From Roseateles_B sp041905785 (lineage in GTDB: Bacteria > Pseudomonadota > Gammaproteobacteria > Burkholderiales > Burkholderiaceae_C), in contig JAYRKJ010000002.1 of assembly GCA_041905785.1 (NCBI GenBank), positions 248,001 to 312,000 on the forward strand: a stretch of 64,000 nucleotides of DNA. The letters run 5' to 3'. The position numbers and the translations under genes were made by a program. Each line of letters begins with the position of its first letter. Positions within the stretch are counted from its first letter, which is position 1. Positions 30,851 to 40,018 of the stretch are shown here, in pieces. The notes under the pieces were generated by a model. The model did not search any database, was not told the DNA's origin, and saw only the letters and a list, made by a program, of their open reading frames with translations.

Positions 30851-32016
30851 GCGGATGGGGTGCGGACTGGGTCGCTTGGCAGCAGCTGCAGGCAGACCCG
30901 CGTGCCGGGGCCGCCATCACGGCGGCTGAGCTGCAGCAAGGCGCCTTCGCCAAAGTAGCCTTGCAGGCGTGCCCGGCTGTTTCCCAGCCCCAGGCCTTCC
31001 TGCCAGTCCTCGGCCAGGCCCACGCCGCTGTCCTCGATCAGCAGCTGCCAGCCGCCGCCGGGCTGCGGCGCCAGCTGGATGTGCAGCTCGGCGCCGTTGA
31101 GCGTGGGGGCAATGCCGTGCTCCAGGGCGTTCTCCACCAGGCTCAGCACGATGCCCGGCGGCAGGTTGGCGCTGGCGGCGCAGCCGGGCTCGATGTCCAG
31201 CCGGTAGGCCAGGCGTTCGCCCCAGCGGGCCTGCATCACGCCCAGGTAAGCCTGCACCAGCCGCAGCTCCTCTGCCAGGCTCACCTGCGGGCGCAGCATC
31301 AGCTCGGCCGAGCCTCGCAGAAAGCTGCTGAGCTGGCGCAGCAAGGGGCTGGCGCGCGAGTCGCCGGTGTCCACCCAGTGCTGGACGGCCGCCAGGGTGT
31401 TGAAGATGAAGTGCGGCTGGATCTGGGCCTGCAGCAGGCGCAGCCGCGCCTCGCTGGCCTCGCGCCGGGCCTGTTCCTGCTCGGCGCGGCTTTGCGCCAG
31501 CGCCAGCTCGCGGGCCATGTGCTCGCGGCGCTGGCTGGCGGTGAGGATCACGACCAGCAGCAGCGCGAAGGCCAGCATCAGGGGCAGGGGCAGGCCGACT
31601 TTGGCGGCGGCGACAAGGCCGTCCAGTTGCTCGCGCCAGGGCAGTCCATGGTCCAGGGGGACCCGGCGCAACCCTTGCGTCATGCCCAGAGCCGCGGCCA
31701 CCCCGCCCGCCAGCGCGCTCATGACGACGGCGGGGCGGCCCGAGAACCACAGCGGGCGCAGCCAGGCCAGTCCCATCAGGCCCAGGAAGCCCAAGGTGAA
31801 GCCGACCGAGGCCAGCAGCGCCAGCGGCAGGTTGCCGCTTTCCTTGTAGCTGCCTACGAACATGCCCAGGCCGCCGAAGAAGGCGCCTGTCACGGCACCC
31901 AGGATCTGCGAGTTGCGGCAGACGCCGTTTTCGTTGCGCAGGATGCGGCCCAGGGCCAGCGAGGCGTCGCTGCGCAGGGAGGCGTGCCAGGAGATTGCTT
32001 GAGTGTGGGTAGCCAT
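30847..32016 (-). CDS. LytS/HPK8-type sensor histidine kinase
   Basis: A 389-residue membrane kinase, partner of the LytTR regulator that follows. Four or five membrane segments lie between residues 40 and 165 (GAVTGAFFGGLGMFV, LALLASVGFTLGFLGLMGLA, VVMSALAGGVAAALGM, LPLPLMLAFALLLVVILT). A short coiled coil precedes the His_kinase box LQAQIQPHFIFNTLAAVQHW and an ATPase domain with VLSLVENALEHGI, DSGVGLA and GLGLGNSRARL. No periplasmic domain of note, so the signal is probably sensed in or near the membrane. Confidence 0.9.
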   Translation of the reverse strand: MATHTQAISWHASLRSDASLALGRILRNENGVCRNSQILGAVTGAFFGGLGMFVGSYKESGNLPLALLASVGFTLGFLGLMGLAWLRPLWFSGRPAVVMSALAGGVAAALGMTQGLRRVPLDHGLPWREQLDGLVAAAKVGLPLPLMLAFALLLVVILTASQRREHMARELALAQSRAEQEQARREASEARLRLLQAQIQPHFIFNTLAAVQHWVDTGDSRASPLLRQLSSFLRGSAELMLRPQVSLAEELRLVQAYLGVMQARWGERLAYRLDIEPGCAASANLPPGIVLSLVENALEHGIAPTLNGAELHIQLAPQPGGGWQLLIEDSGVGLAEDWQEGLGLGNSRARLQGYFGEGALLQLSRRDGGPGTRVCLQLLPSDPVRTPSA

Positions 32017-32117
32017 GGGCGGAGTATCTCTGCCGACGGCCCGGGGTCAGCGGTCGATGCGGCGAATGGCGGGCAGCGCCGGCGAATGGCGGCGGCATCG
32101 GCCCGAGCGGGAGGGCC

Positions 32118-32873
32118 TCAGCGCATCAGTGCGCCGCCCACGAAGACCTTCAGCTCGCCGGGCTGGAAGGCGACCCAGGGTTCGTCGCGCGTCAGGGGCT
32201 CAGTCGCGATGATGGCCGCGCGGTCCAGGGGCGAGGTGTGCTGGGAGAGATCCAGGCTCAGGTCTTCGTCCTGCAGGTGCACGCGGCCAAAGGGGTGCTG
32301 GCGCAGCAGGTAGTACAGCCGGGTCGAGCCATGGGCCCACAGCGCCTGGCCGTTGGAGAGCAGCATGTTGAAGGTGCCGTAGGCGTTGAGCCGCGGCATG
32401 AGCTCGGCCAGGGTCAGGCTGAGCTCCTGAACGCTGGGCACGGTGCAGTGCGCCTTGGCCAGCTCCTGCATCAGCCAGCAGAAGGCGCGCTCGCTGTCGG
32501 TGTCGCCCACCGGGCGAAAGGCGGCGTGAAGGGGTGGGTGGAAGTCCTGCAAGTTGCCGTTGTGGGCAAAAACCCAGTAGCGCCCCCAGAGCTCGCGCAC
32601 GAAGGGGTGCGTGTTCTCCAGCAAGACCTGACCCTGCGTGGCCTTGCGGATATGGGCGATGACGTTGTCGCTCTGGATGGGGTAGTGCTTGATGAAGCCG
32701 GCCAGCGGTGAGACGCGCGCGCTGTGGTGGTCCACGAAATGGCGCAGGCCGCGGCCTTCGAAGAAGGCGATGCCGAAGCCGTCCTTGTGCTCCTGCGCCC
32801 GCGTGGCCAGGCCGGTGAAGCTGAACATCACGTCGGTCGGCACATTGCAGTTCATGCCCAGCAACTGGCACAT
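32118..32873 (-). CDS. yafJ: Class II glutamine amidotransferase (YafJ-like)
   Basis: A 251-residue N-terminal-nucleophile amidotransferase domain protein. Cys2 (MCQLLGMNCN) is the nucleophile. Family motifs RAQEHKDGFGIAFFEG, NVIAHIRKATQG, ENTHPFVREL--RYWVFAHNGNL and GDTDSERAF are intact, and the end SPLDRAAIIATEPLTRDEPW fits the YafJ/DUF class. Glutamine hydrolysis is expected, but the amide acceptor of the YafJ family is not known. It follows the flavoprotein gene by 21 nt on the same strand. Confidence 0.88.
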   Translation of the reverse strand: MCQLLGMNCNVPTDVMFSFTGLATRAQEHKDGFGIAFFEGRGLRHFVDHHSARVSPLAGFIKHYPIQSDNVIAHIRKATQGQVLLENTHPFVRELWGRYWVFAHNGNLQDFHPPLHAAFRPVGDTDSERAFCWLMQELAKAHCTVPSVQELSLTLAELMPRLNAYGTFNMLLSNGQALWAHGSTRLYYLLRQHPFGRVHLQDEDLSLDLSQHTSPLDRAAIIATEPLTRDEPWVAFQPGELKVFVGGALMR

Positions 32874-32894
32874 GGGAAGTCCTTGCTAGCTCGA

Positions 32895-34097
32895 CTACTC
32901 GAAGAACAGGCGGCTGATGCCCCGCACGCTCACCAGATTGCCCGGGTTGCTGGTTTCGTTCAAGACCCCGCCCATGCGCTGCAGCAGGCGCGGGCTCTTG
33001 CCGGCGCGCCAGATCAACAGGTCGGCCAGCCAGGGGGCGGCGTTGACCCTGTTGGCGCGCTCGTAGAGCTCGTACTTGGGCTGCAGGCGGCGCAGCCCGG
33101 CTTCGTACAGTTCGCGGGCGGCAGCGTCGTCGTCATGCGCCAGCAGGGCCTCGGCCGCCAGCAGGCCGGTCTCCATGGCCTTGCCGATGCCTTCGCCCGT
33201 GAACGAATAGGTGCTGCCAGCCGCCTCGCCGGTCACCAGCAGGCCGGGGCGGCTCCAGCGCGCGCCCTTCAGGGTGCAGCGCAGCGGCGCACCTTTGAGT
33301 TCGCCGAGCAGCCGGCCGTGGCGCATCAATTCGGCGGCCGGCTCGTAATGCTGACAGAAGGCGTCGAAGATGGCGCGCAGATTGACGTCCTTCTTGCGGC
33401 CCTTGCCGGCGAGGTCGCGGTGGCTGTCGGTCACGCCCACGCCGATATTGAACTGCCCGTCCGGCGCCGGGAAGATCCAGCCATAGCCGGGGCGGACGGC
33501 CTTGCACCACACCACCTCCATGGCCTTGATGCGGCCGACCATGGCCGGTGCGTGCACATAGCCGCGCAAGGCCACGCCGCTGGGGGTATGGCGTTCGCAC
33601 ATGCCGGCTGCGCTCAGGGCCTTGGGCACGGCGCCGGTGGCCAGGATGACCCAGCGCGCGCGGACTTCCACTTCCTGCTCACCCTGGCGCAGCACGGCGC
33701 CGCAGACGCGGCCTGCGCCATCTTCCAGCACCCGCTCGAAGCGCGCCTGCTCGAACTGCGTCCCCGCGGCCAAGGCATGGCGGGCGAGCATCTCGTCCAG
33801 GACCTGGCGCGGCAGCACGGCCAGGCTGCCGGGCACGTCGACGCGGCCGCCCCGCGGCCCGATGCACCCCACGTGAGCGATCCGCTCGGCCCGGGCCATG
33901 ACGGCTTCCAGCATGCCCAGGCGCTGCAGGGCCTGGTGGGCGTCGGGGATCAGACCGTCGCCGCAGGTCTTGTCGCGTCCCAGCGGGTGCTGGTCCACCA
34001 GCAGGACGTCCCGCCCGGCCTGGGCCAGCCAGCGGGCGCAGGCGCTGCCGGCCGGGCCGGCGCCGATGATGAGGGTGTCCGCCAAAAGATGATTCAT
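32895..34097 (-). CDS. Geranylgeranyl-reductase-family flavoprotein
   Basis: A 400-residue FAD-dependent oxidoreductase. The N-terminal dinucleotide-binding motif is LIIGAGPAGSACARWLAQAG, with the FAD-linked DKTCGDGLIPDA typical of the geranylgeranyl reductase (GGR) family and the second FAD motif TGEAAGSTYSFTGEGIGKAM. GGR-type enzymes reduce isoprenoid double bonds, for example of lipids or quinones; the substrate here is not evident, and no chlorophyll or carotenoid genes are near. The ATG at 34097 follows a 560-nt region without genes. It is probably co-transcribed with the amidotransferase gene downstream. Confidence 0.85.
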   Translation of the reverse strand: MNHLLADTLIIGAGPAGSACARWLAQAGRDVLLVDQHPLGRDKTCGDGLIPDAHQALQRLGMLEAVMARAERIAHVGCIGPRGGRVDVPGSLAVLPRQVLDEMLARHALAAGTQFEQARFERVLEDGAGRVCGAVLRQGEQEVEVRARWVILATGAVPKALSAAGMCERHTPSGVALRGYVHAPAMVGRIKAMEVVWCKAVRPGYGWIFPAPDGQFNIGVGVTDSHRDLAGKGRKKDVNLRAIFDAFCQHYEPAAELMRHGRLLGELKGAPLRCTLKGARWSRPGLLVTGEAAGSTYSFTGEGIGKAMETGLLAAEALLAHDDDAAARELYEAGLRRLQPKYELYERANRVNAAPWLADLLIWRAGKSPRLLQRMGGVLNETSNPGNLVSVRGISRLFFE

Positions 34098-34660
34098 TCA
34101 GGATGCCTTGCGGCGCGCAAGGCCCGCGTCTTGCGTCGCTGCGGCGATCGATTCGTCGACTGGATGGCCATGCTCGGCTGTGCGCACCTGATTCTGTCCA
34201 TCTGAATTCCGTCGTATGCAAGCTGGTAGACAAGGATGGCGAAGAATTCTATGGGGCGCTGGCGGTGGCCAGATCGGATCTGACCTAGGCAGCCGGCGAT
34301 GCCGACAGCAGAGCTGAGCGCATTTCGCCCGACAGAGGAGCATCGCCCGGGTCGAATGGTGGGTTGTTGCTTCAATGAAACAGATGAAACGAACCAGGGC
34401 CGACCCGCACCGCCTCTGGTCGCCCATGCTTTTCGCCTGATTTGCGGGGCGCCGGTCGACACGGGTGTCCATTGGGCATGGCTGCCATGGGTCGCTCATG
34501 TCGTCAATGCATGAATTGCACTAGCGTCCTGGGACTGGATCTCATAGAGGATGCTGCGCTGACTCAATCTATTGGACTGCTGTGATGGCGGTATTTGAAT
34601 TCCGCGCACGGCTCGCTTTTACAAGAGGCGATCGGGTCAGTACTGATTCCAGGAGAATTT
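34098..34660. other. 563-nt intergenic region, divergent promoters
   Basis: No gene visible. It separates two divergent genes and is richer in A/T than its surroundings. The part next to the receptor gene ends in a strong Shine-Dalgarno AGGAGA at 34651. A weak promoter pair for the receptor, TTGAAT (34595-34600) and TTTACA (34618-34623) with 17-nt spacing, is possible. A small palindrome AGATCGGATCT lies near 34270. Nothing else stands out. Confidence 0.5.
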
Positions 34661-37639
34661 ATGAAACGAGCAAATAGGCAGACTTCGTCCCGTACCAGTG
34701 TCCGGCGTACCGCGCTGGCCTTGGCTGCGGGCGCCCTGTTGGCGTCTGCGCAGGTTTACGCTCAGCAGAGCACCGGTTCCATCAGCGGCCAAGGCAAGGC
34801 TGGCGACGTGGTGACGGTGGTCAGCAAGAGCATCGGTATCAGCCGCCAGGTGGTGGTCGACAAGAACGGCAGCTTCGGCGCGACCCAGCTGCCGGCCGGC
34901 GAATACGTGGTGACCATCAAGCGCGCGGACGGCAGCACGAGCTCGCAGACCGTCTACGTGCAGCCCGGCCAGGGCGCTGCTGCCAACTTCAACCAGCTCG
35001 AGCAGGTGGTGGTGACGGGTTCGGCCGTGAAGGTCATCGACGTGAAGTCGGTGGAATCGGCCACCCTGCTGTCCAAGGCTGAACTGGACCGCATTCCCGT
35101 GGCTCGCAACACCACCGCCATCGCACTGCTGGCTCCGGGCGCAACGCTGGGCGACGGCCGTATCGGCTCGACCAGCACCCGTTCCGGCAACGTGGCTTCG
35201 CTGGGTGGCGCGTCTCCTGCTGAGAACGCCTACTACATCAACGGCTTCAACGTGACCAACATCGTGAACGGCATCGCGTTCAACTCGGTCCCGTTCGAAG
35301 GCATCGGCAACCAGCAGGTCAAGACCGGTGGCTACAGCGCTGAGTACGGTCGTTCGCTGGGTGGCGTGATTTCGGTCACCACCAAGCGCGGTACCGACGA
35401 ATGGCACGGTGGCGCCAACATCACCCTGGAGCCGCGTTCGCTCTCCGGCAAGTCGGTGTACTCCAAGAAGGACGATCCCAACAGCACCAGCCCCAACGAC
35501 TGGTACCTGGCCAAGCGCCCGGGCGGCTCTGACAAGACCCAGGTGAACGTGTGGGCCGGCGGCCCGCTGATCAAGGACACGCTGTACGGCTTCGCCCTGG
35601 TCCAAGGTTCCAGCGAGAAGTCGAACGGCTACGGCTTCGACCAGCAGACCGAGCTGAAGAACAGCACGCCGCAGTACCTGGTGAAGCTGGACTGGAACGT
35701 GAACAAGAGCAACCTGCTGGAGCTCACCGCGTTCAATGACAAGTCGACCGACGAGCTGACGACCTGGAACTCGCCGAAGCCCTACGAGACCGAGCGCAGC
35801 GAGAACCTGGGCACCGACAAGTTCACCACTGGTGGCGATACGACCATCCTGAAGTGGACCAGCTGGGTGACGGACGACCTGACCCTGTCCGCCCTGTATG
35901 GCGTGGGCAAGTACAACCGCAAGTCGGTCGTGCCCTCTGCCGACTGCAACTACGTGAGCGACCGCCGCGTGAGCCCGGCCAAGTCCTATGGTTGCGCCAC
36001 GGCGACGAGCATCACCGACCCGCGAGCCAACGACAAGCGCGTGGCCTATCGTCTCGACCTGGAATACGTGCTGAACGCCAAGCACACCATCCGCGCCGGT
36101 CTGGACAGCGAAGTCTATGACACCGTCGACGGCACGGTCGCTCCCGGCCCGAACGCCACCCGCTTCCTCATCAAGGAGGTGGGTGCAGGCAAGGCACTGG
36201 CCAATGGCTACGTGAACAACACGGGCGCCACTCAGGCCTACGTCGAGGCTCGCCGCTTCGAGAACGGGGGTACCTTCAAGACGGAAAACTCCGCCTGGTA
36301 CGTCGAGGACAACTACCAGGTTACCAAGAACCTGCTGCTGAACCTGGGCCTGCGCAACGAAGCGTTCACGAACAAGAACGGCAACGGCATCCCCTTCATC
36401 GAAGTCAAGAACACCCTGGCACCGCGTCTGGGCGCGAGCTGGGATGCCAAGGGCGACGGCGACCTGAAGCTGTACGGCAACTACGGCCGCTACTACATCC
36501 CGGTGTACGCCAACACAAACGTTCGCCTGTCGGGCAAGCAGACCGATTACACGGACTACTACGCCTTCAATGAGACCTTCAGCAGCGACAAGTTCCAGCT
36601 GCCGGTCCTCGGCGCGAAGTTGGGGAACCGCAAGGTCAACTCCGACGGCTCCACGCCGGATCCGCGCACCATCGTCGATCCCAACATCAAGCCGATGTAC
36701 CAGGACGAGTTCATCCTGGGTTTCCAGAAGGCGCTGACGAATCGCTGGACCGCTGGCGTGAAGTACACGCACCGTGCGCTGAAGAACAGCATGGATGACC
36801 TCTGCTCGGGCGCCAAGCCGGCAGAGTGGGCCGCGGCCAATGGCTACAGCGCCGCCGAAGCCCAGCGCATCGGCGACACCATCGAGCACTGCTTCCTGGG
36901 CAACCCGGGGCGCGACCTGACCGTCAACGTGGACGTCAAGGGAGACGGCAAGCTGGTGCCGGTGACCATCCCGAACGCGGCTCTGGGCTTCCCGGAAAAG
37001 CCGAAGCGTACCTATGATGCGCTGGAGTTCATGGTCGAGCGTGCCTGGGACAAGCAGTGGAGCTTCCAAGGCTCCTACGTGCTGGCCTACAGCAAGGGCA
37101 ACACCGAAGGCTATGTGAAGTCGGACATCGGCCAGGACGACGCCGGTATCAGCCAGGACTGGGACTACCCCAGCCTGATGACGGGCGCCAACGGCTACCT
37201 GCCGAATGACCGCCGTCACACCTTCAAGCTGTGGGGTTCTTACGCCGCGACCGACGAATGGCGCCTGGGTGCCAACCTGACGCTGCAGAGCGGTCGTCCC
37301 AAGAACTGCTTCGGTTACCCGGTGGATCCGGACGATCCTGCCAACAACTACGGCTCGTCGTCGTTTACCTGCAATGGAAAGCCGACTCCCCGTGGCTCGC
37401 AAGGTCGCCTGGGCTGGTTCAAGGAACTCAACCTGCAAGCCACCTACACGCCGCGTTACCTGAAGGGCGCCACCTTCTCGGTGGACCTGCTGAACGTGTT
37501 TGACACCCGGACCGTCCGCGCTATCGAAGAGCAGGCTGAGCAGGCTTCGGGCACCTGGGCTCCCTCCTACGGCCGTCCGATCGCCGACAGCATCCAGCGT
37601 GGCCGCCGCGTGCGCCTGCTGGCTCAGTACGAGTTCTGA
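34661..37639 (+). CDS. Oar-type TonB-dependent outer-membrane receptor
   Basis: A 992-residue outer-membrane protein. Signal peptide 1-34 (ending QVYA). Residues about 36-105 are a carboxypeptidase-regulatory-like (CarbopepD) domain, followed by a TonB-box/plug start, LEQVVVTGSAVKVID, the plug (YYINGFNVTNIVNGIAF, GGYSAEYGRSLGGVISVTT) and a beta-barrel ending in Phe (LLAQYEF). The order CarbopepD-plug-barrel is that of OmpA-related/Oar receptors, which take up or secrete large substrates; the ligand is unknown. AGGAGA lies 4 nt before the ATG. Codon use leans to GCT, CGT and AAG more than its neighbours, as in highly expressed genes. Two hairpins end the transcript. Confidence 0.9.
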   Translation: MKRANRQTSSRTSVRRTALALAAGALLASAQVYAQQSTGSISGQGKAGDVVTVVSKSIGISRQVVVDKNGSFGATQLPAGEYVVTIKRADGSTSSQTVYVQPGQGAAANFNQLEQVVVTGSAVKVIDVKSVESATLLSKAELDRIPVARNTTAIALLAPGATLGDGRIGSTSTRSGNVASLGGASPAENAYYINGFNVTNIVNGIAFNSVPFEGIGNQQVKTGGYSAEYGRSLGGVISVTTKRGTDEWHGGANITLEPRSLSGKSVYSKKDDPNSTSPNDWYLAKRPGGSDKTQVNVWAGGPLIKDTLYGFALVQGSSEKSNGYGFDQQTELKNSTPQYLVKLDWNVNKSNLLELTAFNDKSTDELTTWNSPKPYETERSENLGTDKFTTGGDTTILKWTSWVTDDLTLSALYGVGKYNRKSVVPSADCNYVSDRRVSPAKSYGCATATSITDPRANDKRVAYRLDLEYVLNAKHTIRAGLDSEVYDTVDGTVAPGPNATRFLIKEVGAGKALANGYVNNTGATQAYVEARRFENGGTFKTENSAWYVEDNYQVTKNLLLNLGLRNEAFTNKNGNGIPFIEVKNTLAPRLGASWDAKGDGDLKLYGNYGRYYIPVYANTNVRLSGKQTDYTDYYAFNETFSSDKFQLPVLGAKLGNRKVNSDGSTPDPRTIVDPNIKPMYQDEFILGFQKALTNRWTAGVKYTHRALKNSMDDLCSGAKPAEWAAANGYSAAEAQRIGDTIEHCFLGNPGRDLTVNVDVKGDGKLVPVTIPNAALGFPEKPKRTYDALEFMVERAWDKQWSFQGSYVLAYSKGNTEGYVKSDIGQDDAGISQDWDYPSLMTGANGYLPNDRRHTFKLWGSYAATDEWRLGANLTLQSGRPKNCFGYPVDPDDPANNYGSSSFTCNGKPTPRGSQGRLGWFKELNLQATYTPRYLKGATFSVDLLNVFDTRTVRAIEEQAEQASGTWAPSYGRPIADSIQRGRRVRLLAQYEF

Positions 37640-37650
37640 TGAGCTGATGA

Positions 37651-37680
37651 TGGCGCCCCCGGGGTGATCCGGGGGCGCCA
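37651..37680 (+). terminator. Strong GC-rich hairpin after receptor gene
   Basis: TGGCGCCCCCGG and CCGGGGGCGCCA form a perfect 12-bp stem around GGTGAT, 11 nt after the receptor stop codon. The bases after it are GATAAACC, not a T-run, so it probably protects the mRNA 3' end or helps the terminator that follows. Confidence 0.65.
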
Positions 37681-37688
37681 GATAAACC

Positions 37689-37729
37689 AAACCCGACCCC
37701 GGGCTCACGCCCTGGGTCGGGTTTTTCTT
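37689..37729 (+). terminator. Rho-independent terminator of the TonB receptor
   Basis: AAACCCGACCC (37689-37699) pairs with GGGTCGGGTTT (37714-37724), inner GGGC/GCCC extends the stem, and TTTTTCTTT follows. Classic terminator for the plus strand. On the minus strand it would serve the convergent glcB gene only weakly. Confidence 0.9.
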
Positions 37730-37799
37730 TGCCGGTGGCTTGCTGGGCGGGTCGCAGGGGCGAAAGACTGCGACGGCAGCCCCGGCCCCTGCCTGAGCG

Positions 37800-39989
37800 T
37801 CAGCCCGCCTGCTTGACCCGCAACCGCCACGCATGCAGCAGCGGCTCGGTATACCCGCTGGGCTGCTCCTTGCCCTTGAACACCAGGTCCAGCGCGGCCT
37901 GGAAGGCCGGGCCTTGCGGGTTGGCCGCCAGCGGCCTGTAGGCGGGGTCGCCGGCATTCTGCTGGTCCACGACCGTGGCCATGCGGGCAAAGGTCTCGCG
38001 CACCTGGGCCTCGCCCACGACGCCGTGGTGCAGCCAGTTGGCGATGTGCTGGCTGGAGATGCGCAGCGTGGCGCGGTCCTCCATCAGGCCGATGTTGTGG
38101 ATGTCCGGCACCTTGGAGCAGCCCACGCCCTGGTCGACCCAGCGCACCACGTAGCCCAGGATGCCCTGCACGTTGTTGTCCAGCTCCTGCTGGCGCTCGG
38201 CGGCGCTCCAGCTCGGGCTGGCGGCCACGGGGATGGTGAGCAGCTTCTCCAGGATGCCGGCGCGCTCGGCGGCTTCGTCGGTCTTCTCCAGCGTCTGCTG
38301 CACCGCGGCCACGCTCACCTGGTGGTAGTGCAGGGCGTGCAAGGTGGCGGCCGTGGGGCTGGGCACCCAGGCGGTGTTGGCGCCGGCCTTGGGGTGGGCG
38401 ATCTTCTGCTCCAGCATGGCGGCCATCAGGTCCGGCATGGCCCACATGCCCTTGCCGATCTGGGCGCGGCCACGCAGGCCGCAGGCCAGGCCCACCAGCA
38501 CATTGCTGCGCTCATAGGCCTGGATCCAGGCGCTCGTCTTCATGTCGCCCTTGCGCAGCATGGGGCCGGCCAGCATGGCGGTGTGCATCTCGTCGCCGGT
38601 GCGGTCCAGGAAGCCGGTGTTGATGAAGGCCACGCGGCTGGCGGCGGCGGCGATGCAGGCCTTGAGGTTGACCGAGGTGCGGCGCTCCTCGTCCATGATG
38701 CCCAGCTTGACGGTGCTGTCGGGCAGGCCCAGCAGCTGCTCGACGCGGCCGAAGAGTTCGTTGGCAAAGCCGACCTCCGCCGGGCCGTGCATCTTGGGCT
38801 TGACGATGTAGATGGAGCCGCGGCGCGAGTTGCGCAGGCCGCTGCCGGAGAGCTGCTTCAGGTCATGCAGGGCGATGGCGGTGGTGATGACCGCGTCCAT
38901 GATGCCTTCGGGGATCTCCTTGCCGCCGTCCCAGAGGATGGCCGGGTTGGTCATCAGGTGGCCCACATTGCGCACGAACATCAGCGAGCGGCCATGCAGC
39001 ACCAGCTCGCCGCCCGTGGGCGCGGTGTAGCGGCGGTCGGCGTTGAGGCGGCGCACGAAGGTCTTGCCGCCCTTGGCGACTTCCTCGGTCAACGTGCCGC
39101 GCTGGATGCCCAGCCAGTTGCGGTAGGCCAGCAGCTTGTCCTCGGCGTCCACGGCGGCCACCGAGTCCTCCAGGTCCAGGATGGTGGACAGGGCGGCTTC
39201 CATCACCACGTCGGCGATGCCGGCGGCATCGGTCTTGCCGATGGCGGTGCTGCGGTCGATCTGGATGTCCAGGTGCAGGCCATGGTGGACCAGCAGCACG
39301 CTGCTCGGGGCCGCGGCCTCGCCCTGGTAGCCGGCGAACTGCGCGGCGTCCTGCAGGCCGGTGCTGCTGCCGTTGGAGAGGCTCACCACCAGGCGGCCGT
39401 TCTCGACGCGGTAGCCGCTGGCGTCGCGGTGCGAGGCGCCGGCCAGCGGGGCGGCCTGGTCCAGCACCTGGCGGGCGAAGGCGATGACCCGCGCGCCGCG
39501 CACCGGGTTGTAGGCGCCGACGCGCTCGGCGCCGTCGGTCTCGGAGATGGCGTCCGTGCCATAGAGCGCGTCATAGAGCGAGCCCCAGCGGGCGTTGGCG
39601 GCGTTCAGCGCATAGCGGGCGTTTAGGATGGGCACGACCAGCTGCGGGCCGGCCTGGGTGGCCAGCTCGGCGTCCACGTTGGCGGTCGTGGCCTGCACAT
39701 GCTCGGGCACGGGCACCAGGTAGCCGACCTGCTTCAGAAAGGCCTGGTAGGCCGGCATGTCGGTGATGGGGCCGGGATGGGCGCGGTGCCAGGCATCCAT
39801 CTCGGCCTGGAGGCGGTCGCGCTCGGCCAGCAGGGCGGCGTTCTTCGGGGCCAGTTCGTGGACGATGGCGTCGAAGCCGGCCCAGAAGGTCTCGCGGTCC
39901 ACGCCGGTGCCGGGCAGGACCTCCTGGTCGATGAAGGCCGCCAGGCGGCTGTCGACCTGCAGGCGGTGGATGGAAGTGCGTGCGTTCAT
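37800..39989 (-). CDS. glcB: Malate synthase G
   Basis: A 729-residue monomeric malate synthase condensing glyoxylate and acetyl-CoA to malate. The length fits the G isoform. Family signatures are TILDLEDSVAAVDAEDKL, LMFVRNVGHLMTNPAI, IYIVKPKMHGPAEVGFA, LGIMDEERRTSVNLKA and the C-terminal catalytic-loop region VDQGVGCSKVPDIH. It works in the glyoxylate bypass and glycolate use. No isocitrate lyase or glc genes are nearby. A haloacid-dehalogenase-like gene lies 29 nt upstream on the same strand and probably shares its promoter. Convergent with the TonB receptor. Confidence 0.96.
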   Translation of the reverse strand: MNARTSIHRLQVDSRLAAFIDQEVLPGTGVDRETFWAGFDAIVHELAPKNAALLAERDRLQAEMDAWHRAHPGPITDMPAYQAFLKQVGYLVPVPEHVQATTANVDAELATQAGPQLVVPILNARYALNAANARWGSLYDALYGTDAISETDGAERVGAYNPVRGARVIAFARQVLDQAAPLAGASHRDASGYRVENGRLVVSLSNGSSTGLQDAAQFAGYQGEAAAPSSVLLVHHGLHLDIQIDRSTAIGKTDAAGIADVVMEAALSTILDLEDSVAAVDAEDKLLAYRNWLGIQRGTLTEEVAKGGKTFVRRLNADRRYTAPTGGELVLHGRSLMFVRNVGHLMTNPAILWDGGKEIPEGIMDAVITTAIALHDLKQLSGSGLRNSRRGSIYIVKPKMHGPAEVGFANELFGRVEQLLGLPDSTVKLGIMDEERRTSVNLKACIAAAASRVAFINTGFLDRTGDEMHTAMLAGPMLRKGDMKTSAWIQAYERSNVLVGLACGLRGRAQIGKGMWAMPDLMAAMLEQKIAHPKAGANTAWVPSPTAATLHALHYHQVSVAAVQQTLEKTDEAAERAGILEKLLTIPVAASPSWSAAERQQELDNNVQGILGYVVRWVDQGVGCSKVPDIHNIGLMEDRATLRISSQHIANWLHHGVVGEAQVRETFARMATVVDQQNAGDPAYRPLAANPQGPAFQAALDLVFKGKEQPSGYTEPLLHAWRLRVKQAG

Positions 39990-40018
39990 GGAATCCTCGT
40001 GAAGGCAAAGGAGTGAGA

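Noticed and set aside
37651..37680. Possible attenuator or riboswitch hairpin
   Set aside because: It lies after the stop codon of the receptor and just before a true terminator, so a 3' end role is simpler.
34637..37990. 1117-codon minus-strand frame opposite the TonB receptor
   Set aside because: The plus strand shows signal peptide, plug, barrel and terminal Phe; the minus frame shows no recognisable domain and runs through the terminator.
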